From NCBI GenBank assembly GCA_013202595.1, contig JABMPV010000158.1, positions 1 to 11,658 of the forward strand: 11,658 bases of DNA, given 5' to 3'. Positions within the stretch are counted from its first letter, which is position 1, and each line of letters starts with the position of its first letter. Shown one piece after another: positions 1-6,920 of this stretch. Position numbers and translations under genes: made by a program. This stretch comes from a bacterium (lineage in GTDB: Bacteria; Actinomycetota; Acidimicrobiia; Spongiisociales; UBA11373). Below the pieces are notes generated by a model. It did not search any database. It was given only the letters and a program-made list of their open reading frames with translations, and had not been told where the DNA came from.

Positions 1-2336
1 ATGTCATTCTGCTCGAGGCCGATCTCGATCGTCTCGATGTCTGCAGCCTTGTCACGCCAGCGTTCGTCGATCTCGGTGAGTTCCTCGAGCAGGTCGTCTT
101 CGAGTTCGGCGAGATCCTCCGCCTTGTCGGTCAGGTCTGCTTCGGCCCGGCGGAGCTTCCTCTCTGCGGTCCGCTTTGCCGACCGGCTGCTCGCCGAGAT
201 AGATCTCGTCGACTTCTTGCCCCTGAGCAGCACGTCGAGGATCGCACCGGCGCCCGACAGCATCTCGTCCTGGCGCCGCGCCACGAGCTCTATTTCCGCC
301 TCGTCGATGTCTCTGCTGGCGTCCTGGATTCTCTCCCGGACGTCATCCATCTTGTCTTCGAAGCGATCTCGGATCTTGGCTGCCTCGGCATCGGCGTGAT
401 CGTCGGCGACACCGTTGCACCGGGTGGCGAATGCTTCCCTGGTCTCGCCGATCCTCGAATACAGCTTGAGCGTCGAATTCTTGAAGACCTCCACCGAGCG
501 GTTGCGCCTGAGGTGGTCCGAGACGGCTCCCTGCACCGATGAGAACCAGGCCTTCTCGTGAATGGGCGCGTCCGGGATGACATAGGTGGCTGCTCCAGGG
601 GGGCCGTCGAGGAAGTCGCGGTCGTCGTGGTCGACCGCAACCAGCGTGGTCGCGTCGAATCGATCGGTCAATGGGTGGGCGATGGCCTCCCACTCTTCGG
701 CGTGATCGACCCCTGCGTAGCGGTCGTCGAAGGTCAGATGCACCTTGATCGCGAGGGCCGCCTCGTAGTTGGTTCCATTCCTGGATGCTCCGACCTCGTC
801 TGCCCAGGGGGCACCGGGATCCAGGTGATGCACCGGAATGCCTGAAGCGACCGTCGGTGCGATCGGAGTCGCGTCATCGCCGCCGGCATCCGCGCCGTCG
901 GGTGCCGATGCAGACGAGGGTTCGGGAGCGGTGACCACGGTGTCGTGGAGCGGATCGTCCCGGGTGATCCGGCCGATCTCATCACGGGTGAGCGGTCCCC
1001 TGAGATAGGACATTGCCCACCTCGTGCCGAACACCACCGGAGCCTTGTCCCTGGTGTTGTGGAGCAGGAACTGCCGTTTCCCGAGACCAGAGACGAGTGA
1101 GTCGATCTGGTCGATGTCACCTTCGCCGCTGGCCGTCTGGAGGGCCTCGAGGATTCTTGCCTTGTCCCGTTCCGTCTGCAAGCGGCCAACGGCCCAGGTG
1201 CCCGCGTTGGACATCGCCTTGTAGTCGAGATCCACCGGATTCTGTGTGGACAGCAGCATGCCGACACCAAACGCCCTGGCCTGCTTGAGGATGGTCAGGA
1301 TCGGCTTCTTGGCAGGGGGCATGGCAGTGGGCGGTACGAACCCGAATACCTCGTCCATGTAGATGAGCGCACGCAGGTCGCTGGAACCCGACTGGCTCCT
1401 CATCCAGGTGACCATCTTGGACATGAGCAGGGTGACCACGAATTGCCGTTCGTCGTCCGACAGGTGTGCCAAGTAGATGATCGACGCCCGGGGCGTACCG
1501 TCCTCTTCCCAAAGCATGCTCTGGATGTCCAGTGGGACGCCGCTGCGCCATCCGGCGAACGACGGTGACGCCACCAGGGCGTTCAGGCGCATTGCCAACC
1601 GCAGGCGTTCCTTCTCGGGGAAGAAGGCATCGAGATCGAAGACGCCCATTTTGCGCATCGGCGGCCGATGCACCCGGCCGATGAGCCCCTCCAATGTGAG
1701 GTCTTCACCCTGCGCCCAGGCGTGTGAGATCACATTGCTGAGCAGGATGTGCTCCTTGCTGGCCAGCGGATCTGCCTCGATCCCGACCAGGCCGAGCATG
1801 CCCGACACGAAGCCCTCGATCTCGTCGGTGACGGCCTCGGGATCGCCATCGTCTGGTGCGGCGAGTGAACCGATCACATCGAGCGGCACACCGGCCGACG
1901 ACCCGGGGGTGAAGACTGTGAATTTCGCGCTCGAACGGAGCCGCGCGATGTCGTCGCCGCCCAATCCCCACGAGCCGAGACCCCGGGTCCACAACTGGGC
2001 CTTGTCATCGGCCAGTTCCCCGACGGTCTTGTCCTCCCGGCGCGCCTCTCCTTCGTCCACCCACGGCTCGAAGTCGGCAGGAGCCAGATCCGGGAACGTG
2101 AGCATGAGGTTGGTCATGTCACCCTTGGGATCGATCACCAGAGTCGGAATCTCTGCGAGCAGGGCCTCCTCGAGGAAGATCACCCCGAGACCGGTCTTGC
2201 CCGAGCCGGTCATGCCGACGATTACGCCGTGGGTCGTGAGGTCATTGGCGTCGTAGTGGACCTCGACACGTGGATCGAGGGCATCACCGCTCGCCGGGTC
2301 GATCTGGCCGCCAAGGAAGAATCCGTCACTGCTCAT
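1..2336 (-). CDS. HerA/FtsK-type P-loop ATPase with C-terminal coiled coil (3' end outside window)
   Basis: Predicted hexameric-type P-loop ATPase of the HerA/DUF87 group, which generally act as DNA or polymer translocases; the substrate here is unknown. At least 778 residues are read, with no stop before the window edge. Seen in the translation: a short N-terminal beta segment; Walker A GMTGSGKT at residues 41-48; a VIDPKGD stretch about 30 residues later; Walker B LIYMDE ending in D328-E329; and LLSTQNPVD with a sensor-type Gln at 365, followed by an Arg/Glu-rich segment that could hold an arginine finger. An Ala/Asp-rich linker (about 466-492) separates the motor from a C-terminal part. 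From about 640 that part is highly charged and heptad-like, so probably a coiled coil. The ATG at 2336 has no Shine-Dalgarno but sits 6 nt behind a TACACT -10 box. No NurA-like nuclease is adjacent, so a HerA-NurA end-resection role is not supported. The ATPase class is secure; the function is not. Confidence 0.88.
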   Translation of the reverse strand, partial: MSSDGFFLGGQIDPASGDALDPRVEVHYDANDLTTHGVIVGMTGSGKTGLGVIFLEEALLAEIPTLVIDPKGDMTNLMLTFPDLAPADFEPWVDEGEARREDKTVGELADDKAQLWTRGLGSWGLGGDDIARLRSSAKFTVFTPGSSAGVPLDVIGSLAAPDDGDPEAVTDEIEGFVSGMLGLVGIEADPLASKEHILLSNVISHAWAQGEDLTLEGLIGRVHRPPMRKMGVFDLDAFFPEKERLRLAMRLNALVASPSFAGWRSGVPLDIQSMLWEEDGTPRASIIYLAHLSDDERQFVVTLLMSKMVTWMRSQSGSSDLRALIYMDEVFGFVPPTAMPPAKKPILTILKQARAFGVGMLLSTQNPVDLDYKAMSNAGTWAVGRLQTERDKARILEALQTASGEGDIDQIDSLVSGLGKRQFLLHNTRDKAPVVFGTRWAMSYLRGPLTRDEIGRITRDDPLHDTVVTAPEPSSASAPDGADAGGDDATPIAPTVASGIPVHHLDPGAPWADEVGASRNGTNYEAALAIKVHLTFDDRYAGVDHAEEWEAIAHPLTDRFDATTLVAVDHDDRDFLDGPPGAATYVIPDAPIHEKAWFSSVQGAVSDHLRRNRSVEVFKNSTLKLYSRIGETREAFATRCNGVADDHADAEAAKIRDRFEDKMDDVRERIQDASRDIDEAEIELVARRQDEMLSGAGAILDVLLRGKKSTRSISASSRSAKRTAERKLRRAEADLTDKAEDLAELEDDLLEELTEIDERWRDKAADIETIEIGLEQND

Positions 2337-2342
2337 GGAGCC

Positions 2343-2348
2343 AGTGTA
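2343..2348 (-). promoter_or_regulatory. Putative -10 box of a leaderless promoter for the HerA-like gene
   Basis: Read on the minus strand, TACACT is followed by exactly six bases (GGCTCC) and then the ATG. This places the expected transcription start on the A of the start codon. There is no Shine-Dalgarno sequence and no clear -35 hexamer. Confidence 0.45.
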
Positions 2349-2426
2349 TTTCCGACTTGCCCGCCTCCGCCGGTCGCGGCGTGGGTCCATGGCTGGAGGG
2401 TGCAGCGGGACGAATCCCGAGTTGAG

Positions 2427-2432
2427 TAATCT
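2427..2432 (+). promoter_or_regulatory. Putative -10 box for the small lipoprotein gene
   Basis: TAATCT lies 5 nt before a GTG (2438) and 8 nt before the ATG (2441). The message would therefore begin at or within a few bases of the start codon. No strong -35 is visible. With the -10 box at 2343-2348 on the other strand, it forms a compact divergent promoter region of about 104 bp. Confidence 0.35.
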
Positions 2433-2440
2433 GCAGGGTG

Positions 2441-2836
2441 ATGAGCACTACATCCATTCGCCTGATCATGACCTGTGCCGTGGTGGCGCTGCTCGGGGCT
2501 GCCTGCACGAGCGACGCCATCGGGGGAGACACGGGCTCCGACCTCGTGATCGAGCGCAGGCTCGGATATGCGGTCGTCGTCGAGGAGACTGCCGACGCTC
2601 TCACGATCGGGTTCAGCGCCGATCGTGATTCCACGAGTGGGGAAGCCCACGATGTCTCCCAATCGCTGTGGCGTTCGGGCCCCGAAGGAGCATGGAGCGC
2701 ACCGCCGGCCACCTGCCTGGGGCGGGGCCAGCGAGTCGAGTTGGGGATCGCCGAGATCCAGGACGAAGCCCGTCCCGGCCTCCTGTTCGAGAAGGTCCTC
2801 TGGCTCTCCTGCCTGGACCCCGATCAACCCGAGTAG
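2441..2836 (+). CDS. Small predicted lipoprotein, unknown function
   Basis: A 131-residue protein I do not recognise. The N-terminus has a short polar start, a hydrophobic stretch (LIMTCAVVALLGAAC) and a lipobox LGAAC, so it should be exported, cleaved before the Cys and lipid-anchored on the outer face of the membrane. The mature part is acidic and of mixed composition. It holds two further Cys residues (in ATCLGRG and WLSCLDP) that could form a disulfide. A GTG at 2438 directly precedes the ATG in frame, and either could be used; there is no clear ribosome binding site. It is divergent from the HerA-like gene and ends about 30 bp before the heptamer repeat array. That it is a real gene rests on the signal peptide and on codon usage like its neighbours. 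No function can be assigned. Confidence 0.7.
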   Translation: MSTTSIRLIMTCAVVALLGAACTSDAIGGDTGSDLVIERRLGYAVVVEETADALTIGFSADRDSTSGEAHDVSQSLWRSGPEGAWSAPPATCLGRGQRVELGIAEIQDEARPGLLFEKVLWLSCLDPDQPE

Positions 2837-2865
2837 CAACGGCCCTCCGGGTCGTCGGTTTTCGG

Positions 2866-2981
2866 TCATCAGTCATCAGTCATCAGTCATCAGTCGGACG
2901 TCGGACGTCGGTCATCAGTCATCAGTAGTCGGTCGGACGTCGGACGTCGGATATCGGATATCGGACGTCGGATATCGGGAA
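2866..2981. repeat. Tandem 7-bp repeat array (TCATCAG / TCGGACG / TCGGATA)
   Basis: A run of 7-bp units, all starting with TC. It begins with four TCATCAG (2866-2893), two TCGGACG (2894-2907) and a partial TCGG. Then come two TCATCAG (2912-2925), a spacer TAGTCGG, and two TCGGACG (2933-2946). It ends with two TCGGATA, one TCGGACG, one TCGGATA and a decayed TCGGGAA. Junctions of the second and third unit types create GACGTC and GATATC palindromes at 7-bp spacing. The array lies between the 3' ends of two converging genes. Open frames that run into it give low-complexity peptides and are not genes. No spacers of CRISPR type are present. A role in bidirectional termination or protein binding is possible but unproven. 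Confidence 0.9.
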
Positions 2982-2995
2982 TCTGACGACCTTCC

Positions 2996-3535
2996 TCAGG
3001 CAATCGCGTCGATCACGGCGTCGACGGCTTCATCCACGGTGGCCACACAGGTGACCAGGCCGGGCAGGGTGTCGACCCTGGTCGTGAGATCGTCGATCAT
3101 CGGGCCCCATCTCGGCCCGACGGCGATGACCGGCTTCGGCGGCACCGCACCGAGGTCGGCGACGTAGGCCAGATTCCAGGCGACGGCCAGTTCTGTCAGG
3201 GTTCCGAGGCTTCCGTGCAGAGCGATCGATGCGATGCTCATCTGCGTCATCTCATGGATGCGCTCGGTGATGCTGTTCGTCTGGATCTCTTCGGTCACCC
3301 ACTCGTTGGCGCCGGGCCGGTCGGGGAAGTCGAGCGGCACGGTGACCCCGATCACCCTGCCTCCGACTGACGAAGCCCCCTCGGACACTGCGGCCATCAG
3401 CCCCGAGTATCCGCCCGTGACCACACCGAAACCCGCTTCGGTGAGCAGTCGTCCACAGCGGACTCCCTCCTCGTAGTGACCGTCGCCGGGCATCGACGCC
3501 GACGCGCCGAACACGGCGACGAATCGGTCGCTCAT
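2996..3535 (-). CDS. LOG-like (lysine decarboxylase-like fold) nucleotide-binding protein
   Basis: A 179-residue Rossmann-like protein of the LOG / TIGR00725-TIGR00730 superfamily. Members with full motifs hydrolyse nucleoside 5'-monophosphates to the base (cytokinin-activating phosphoribohydrolase); others are only known as nucleotide binders. Visible are an N-terminal VAVFGAS strand-loop, the phosphate-binding GGYSGLM at 41-47, a helix with R92 (ERIHEM), and HGSLGTLTE at 107-115. The last corresponds to the LOG signature PGGxGTxxE. Pro and the second Gly are replaced by His and Ser, while GT and the final Glu (E115) are kept, so activity on NMPs is uncertain. Its ATG overlaps the stop of the upstream SRPBCC-like gene as ATGA, implying translational coupling. 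The local ribosome binding site is weak, consistent with that. Confidence 0.8.
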   Translation of the reverse strand: MSDRFVAVFGASASMPGDGHYEEGVRCGRLLTEAGFGVVTGGYSGLMAAVSEGASSVGGRVIGVTVPLDFPDRPGANEWVTEEIQTNSITERIHEMTQMSIASIALHGSLGTLTELAVAWNLAYVADLGAVPPKPVIAVGPRWGPMIDDLTTRVDTLPGLVTCVATVDEAVDAVIDAIA

Positions 3536-3999
3536 GCCCGGGCTGCCGATTCGGCGCGTCGCACGACGCCGTCAAACCATCGCATCAGGGACTCCTCGGC
3601 GTAGCGATGGAGGGCAACGCCGTCGGCCGCACCACCGAGGATCCCGAAGGGCGGCTTGTAAGTGCCGACGAAGAAGAGTGCGGTCCGGTCGTTGCTCATC
3701 GGGATGACATCGATGCGCGCTTCGAGATGGGGGAACAGGTCGGGGTGGTGTGAGGCGTCTCCGCGCAACAGGAGGTGGGCGCCGGGAGCCGCTCCGACCG
3801 GTTCGTCGAAAGCCACTATCTCGATCCCGATATCCCGATTGACCTCGGTTCCCCCGAGGTGGGCGATGAGATTGGCGACGATCTCGCCGTCGTCGTTCAC
3901 CGTGTCGCCGAGCACGCGGGTCGGGTCTGATCTGAACACGTCACAGATTCGATCGAACCGGGCGTCTACGGCCCGAACGAACTGAACATCCCTTTTCAC
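3532..3999 (-). CDS. SRPBCC-like (START/Bet v 1-type) small protein
   Basis: A 155-residue soluble protein without a signal peptide. The N-terminus (KRDVQFVRAVDARFDRICDVFRSDP) and the alternating strand pattern, followed by a C-terminal helix (RYAEESLMRWFDGVVRRAESA), resemble the SRPBCC/polyketide-cyclase-like fold, which holds hydrophobic ligands. I see no catalytic motif that would give a substrate. The GTG start at 3999 is chosen because GGAGGG precedes it closely (minus strand, 4008-4003). It is the first gene of a two-gene unit with the LOG-like gene (4-bp overlap) and is divergent from the tryptophanase gene across 88 bp. The assignment is a fold guess from pattern; a hypothetical protein would be the cautious label. 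Confidence 0.6.
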   Translation of the reverse strand: MKRDVQFVRAVDARFDRICDVFRSDPTRVLGDTVNDDGEIVANLIAHLGGTEVNRDIGIEIVAFDEPVGAAPGAHLLLRGDASHHPDLFPHLEARIDVIPMSNDRTALFFVGTYKPPFGILGGAADGVALHRYAEESLMRWFDGVVRRAESAARA

Positions 4000-4076
4000 A
4001 ATCCCTCCAGCGGCTGCGATACAAGGCTAATGGCCGACGTGCCAGCGCGGCGGGCCTAGGTTCTACTTGAGCCAAC

Positions 4077-4082
4077 GAGGAG
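4077..4082 (+). promoter_or_regulatory. Shine-Dalgarno site fixing the tryptophanase start
   Basis: GAGGAG stands 5 nt before the ATG at 4088. It lies downstream of the possible in-frame TTG at 4067, so it excludes that longer start. Confidence 0.75.
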
Positions 4083-4087
4083 CCCGA

Positions 4088-5464
4088 ATGCCGTACCGCA
4101 CGATCATCGAACCCTTTCGCATTCACAGTGTGCAAGCCATCGCGTTTCCCACCCCGGCAGAACGGGAGGACGCGCTGCGACGCGCGGGCTTCAACCTCTT
4201 CGGACTCCAAGCGGATGAGGTGATCATCGACCTGCTCACCGACAGCGGGACCGGGTCGATGTCGGACAGGCAATGGGCGGCGATGATGGTCGGTGATGAG
4301 TCGTACGCGGGGAGCCGCTCGTTCTATCGACTCCAGGATGTCGTCTCGAAACTCACCGGATTCAGCGAGTTGGTGCCGACGCACCAGGGCAGGGCCGCTG
4401 AGCGAATCCTCTTCTCGGTGGCGGTGAGCGATGGCGATGTCGTGCCCAACAACACCCACTTCGACACCACCAGGGCCAACATCGAGTACCAGGGCGCCGA
4501 GGCTCGCGACCTGGTGATCCCTGAGGGCCGGGTTCCGGCGACCGAGCACCCTTTCAAGGGGAACATGGATGTCGCTCGACTCATCGAGACGATCGAAGAG
4601 ATCGGCACAGACAGGATCCCGATGGTGATGGTGACGGTCACCAACAACTCGGGTGGCGGGCAACCGGTCTCTCTCGAGAATCTGCGAGAGGTCCGGGCAG
4701 TGTGCGACGAGTACGGCCTCCCGCTGTTCCTCGACGCCTGCCGGTTCGCCGAGAACGCATGGTTCATCAGAATGCGCGAACCGGGGCAGGAGGATCGGAC
4801 CCCTGAGGAGATCGCCCGCGAGATGTTCTCACTGGCCGATGGGTGCACCTTCTCGGCCAAGAAGGACGGGATTGCGAACATCGGCGGCTTCGTGGCGCTC
4901 AACGATCCCGAGATCGCCGCACTGTGCCGCAACCTGCTGATCCTCACCGAGGGCTTTCCCACCTATGGCGGCCTCGCCGGCCGGGACCTCGAGGCCATTG
5001 CGACCGGGATGGAGGAGGTGCTCGACGAGGAGTACCTGCGGTATCGCATCCGATCGACGGCGTATCTGGCGGAGAAGTGCCACTCGGCCGGAGTGCCGAC
5101 CGTGCGGCCGCCGGGCGGCCACGCGGTCTACATCGATGCTGCCGCCCTGTTGCCACACATCCCACCGTCGCAGTATCCGGCTCAGGCCCTGGCCGTCGAG
5201 TTGTATCGGGATGGTGGAGTGCGCGGCGTGGAGATCGGCAGCGTCATGTTCGGCATGGTCAACGAGGACGGCTCGGAGACGCCCTCGGCGATGGAACTGG
5301 TGCGCCTGGCGATCCCGAGGAGGACCTATACCCAGAGCCACATCGACTACGTGGGAGAGGTGATCCTGTCGGTCGCCGAGCGCAAGGAATCGATTGGCGG
5401 CTACCGGATCGTCGAGCAGGCACCCTGGCTCCGCCACTTCACGGCGAGGTTCGAGCCGGTCTGA
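4088..5464 (+). CDS. tnaA: Tryptophanase (beta-eliminating lyase, PLP-dependent)
   Basis: Predicted to cleave L-tryptophan to indole, pyruvate and ammonia in the cytoplasm. The 458 residues span the whole family (E. coli TnaA is 471). Family landmarks run end to end: EPFRI at 8-12, IDLLTDSGTG, THQGR, FKGN, GGQPVS, the PLP lysine within SAKKD (K259), EGFPTYGG, GGHAV, RLAIPRRTYTQ and LRHFTARFE. Tryptophanase and tyrosine phenol-lyase differ at three pocket positions. Here they are Asp126 (in FDTT), Ile383 (in VEIGS, where phenol-lyase has Arg) and His450 (in RHFTA, where phenol-lyase has Phe), all tryptophanase-like. Other stretches (MSDRQW, GLAGRDLEA) look more like phenol-lyase, so a mixed ancestry or relaxed specificity is possible. 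The gene is single: no tnaC leader fits in the 88-bp upstream gap and no tryptophan permease is in view. It converges on the ATP-grasp gene with only 18 bp between stops. Confidence 0.92.
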   Translation: MPYRTIIEPFRIHSVQAIAFPTPAEREDALRRAGFNLFGLQADEVIIDLLTDSGTGSMSDRQWAAMMVGDESYAGSRSFYRLQDVVSKLTGFSELVPTHQGRAAERILFSVAVSDGDVVPNNTHFDTTRANIEYQGAEARDLVIPEGRVPATEHPFKGNMDVARLIETIEEIGTDRIPMVMVTVTNNSGGGQPVSLENLREVRAVCDEYGLPLFLDACRFAENAWFIRMREPGQEDRTPEEIAREMFSLADGCTFSAKKDGIANIGGFVALNDPEIAALCRNLLILTEGFPTYGGLAGRDLEAIATGMEEVLDEEYLRYRIRSTAYLAEKCHSAGVPTVRPPGGHAVYIDAAALLPHIPPSQYPAQALAVELYRDGGVRGVEIGSVMFGMVNEDGSETPSAMELVRLAIPRRTYTQSHIDYVGEVILSVAERKESIGGYRIVEQAPWLRHFTARFEPV

Positions 5465-5482
5465 TCCACGGGCACCGCCGGC

Positions 5483-6865
5483 TCAGCGCACCTCGACGGT
5501 GGGTATGAGCTCTCCGATACCCGTATCCCATCTCTCATCGGCGAGGTTGAGTCCGGTTGCGATGATCGGGGCGGCCTGAACACCGGACGGGCTGTGCTCT
5601 GGAGCGAAGCGGATCATCACGATGCCGCCGTGCGCCGCGGGCCCGAACATGAGGGTGCCTTCCGAGTCGGCCTCATCGCAGGACACGATCCGGCCGTCAT
5701 CCAGGCGAACGTGGAGGGTGTGGCTCTCCGTCACCTTCCGGTGGATCGGGGCGATCCCGTTGAGCGACCTGAGGGCGTCGGCGCCTTCGAGGACGATCTG
5801 CTCGAGTTCTCTCGGCCGATAGTCGGCCGGTTCCCGGGCGATGAGGCAGCGGCCGAGTCCGATCACCGGGAAGTCGGCCATGCCGCGGGTCTGGACGAAG
5901 AGCCCGGCCCCCGGCCGGGCGTTGAGCTCGGTCGGTAGGAAGCCCTCGCTCGTCATGACTCCATCGACGGTGAATGCACCGCGGAAGTCGTGGTGTTCGC
6001 GGAGATGGCGCCCGACACGTTTGGCGATGGCGCGCATTTCCTCGCGGTCGGCATCCGGAGGATCCCACGTGGTCGATGCTCCCGAGTAGCGGAGCCGGTC
6101 ACTCCCCGGCGAGCGGAACACGACCATCTCGACGGGGCGGAACGAGGCGACGTAGTCGGGGAAGACCATGCCGTGGATCGAGCAGGCAACGCCTTTCAGG
6201 AAGGGCATCACCCTGACCTGCTCCGCGTGCTGCCTCATGAAGGTGATGGCACCTGCTGCATCGTCGGGATCGGCCACGTATCGCAGGTACTCCCCGCCGC
6301 CGTGCCAGCCCTCCTTGTTGTCACAAGCCCATGCCGTCCCGCTGCCCCGGTCCATCCGCCGGGCTGCGGCGGCCAGATCGCCCCCGGGCGGGACGATCTC
6401 ATAATCGGTCTGGGGGACCCCGGCCGCGGTCCAGAGATCGCCGATGGTGATCTTGTTCTCGAGCTCCACCCATACCTGCGGGCGCGCTCCCCACGACTGG
6501 CGGCCGTGCAGCGACCCCTCACCATCCAGGAAGGATGCGAGGTATCGGCCCGTGCCATCGGGATCCCACTCGTCGATCCGATCCCGGACTTCCCGGGGGA
6601 GGGTCCGGAGCGCCGCATCGAAGGCACGGATGCCGCCCATCATCGTGTCGGCGATGGTCCCGAGGATGACGGTGGCTGCGAGGTCGGGTGCCGGGAGGTC
6701 TCCGACGCCGGTGGTCCCTGCGATGACGAACGGCTTGGGCCAGCCCGATTCTCGCATCCTCTGGAGGCCCTGTGTGTAGGCCGCCAGCGCCTCGGTGGTC
6801 ATGATCCATTTGTAAGGCTTCATGAACGAGTCGACGATGTCCGCCCAATGCTGCGTGTCCACCAT
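5483..6865 (-). CDS. ATP-grasp family protein of unknown substrate
   Basis: A 460-residue soluble protein that looks like an ATP-grasp ligase, enzymes that activate a carboxylate as acyl phosphate and join it to an amine or thiol. The support is in the C-terminal half. A lysine plus glycine-rich loop (DNKEGWHGGGEY, 182-193) could cover the nucleotide. FLKGVACSIHGMVF (222-235) and RPVEMVVF resemble the central ATP-grasp strands. GAFTVDGV followed by LPTELNARPG has E313, N315 and R317 in the usual Mg-binding E-x-N-x-R arrangement. The N-terminal ~170 residues carry GTTGVGD (50-56) and would be the variable substrate domain. ATG 6865 lacks a Shine-Dalgarno but has a TACCGT box 6 nt upstream. It follows mobA by 55 bp on the same strand, so it may also be read through from sulP-mobA. 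The substrate is unknown; no companion biosynthetic gene identifies a product. Confidence 0.68.
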   Translation of the reverse strand: MVDTQHWADIVDSFMKPYKWIMTTEALAAYTQGLQRMRESGWPKPFVIAGTTGVGDLPAPDLAATVILGTIADTMMGGIRAFDAALRTLPREVRDRIDEWDPDGTGRYLASFLDGEGSLHGRQSWGARPQVWVELENKITIGDLWTAAGVPQTDYEIVPPGGDLAAAARRMDRGSGTAWACDNKEGWHGGGEYLRYVADPDDAAGAITFMRQHAEQVRVMPFLKGVACSIHGMVFPDYVASFRPVEMVVFRSPGSDRLRYSGASTTWDPPDADREEMRAIAKRVGRHLREHHDFRGAFTVDGVMTSEGFLPTELNARPGAGLFVQTRGMADFPVIGLGRCLIAREPADYRPRELEQIVLEGADALRSLNGIAPIHRKVTESHTLHVRLDDGRIVSCDEADSEGTLMFGPAAHGGIVMIRFAPEHSPSGVQAAPIIATGLNLADERWDTGIGELIPTVEVR

Positions 6866-6871
6866 GGCCAG

Positions 6872-6877
6872 ACGGTA
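6872..6877 (-). promoter_or_regulatory. Putative -10 box of a leaderless promoter for the ATP-grasp gene
   Basis: On the minus strand TACCGT is followed by six bases (CTGGCC) and the ATG at 6865. This is the same spacing as at the HerA-like gene. It would give the ATP-grasp gene its own leaderless transcript inside the mobA-ATP-grasp gap. Confidence 0.4.
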
Positions 6878-6920
6878 CCGCCGTGTCCGCCCGGGCGCAG
6901 GGAACCGTTGGGCGGCCCTG

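Noticed and set aside
1477..2256. 259-codon plus-strand frame
   Set aside because: Ser/Arg-rich antisense shadow of the HerA-like ATPase, whose Walker motifs are intact on the other strand.
2866..2981. CRISPR array
   Set aside because: Units are 7 bp, contiguous and without unique spacers; no cas genes are nearby.
4067..4087. Longer tryptophanase starting at an in-frame TTG
   Set aside because: The GAGGAG ribosome binding site lies between this TTG and the ATG at 4088, and the family N-terminus (EPFRI) fits the shorter form.
4088..5464. Tyrosine phenol-lyase as the primary call
   Set aside because: The key phenol-lyase Arg is replaced by Ile383, and D126 and H450 match tryptophanase, despite other phenol-lyase-like stretches.
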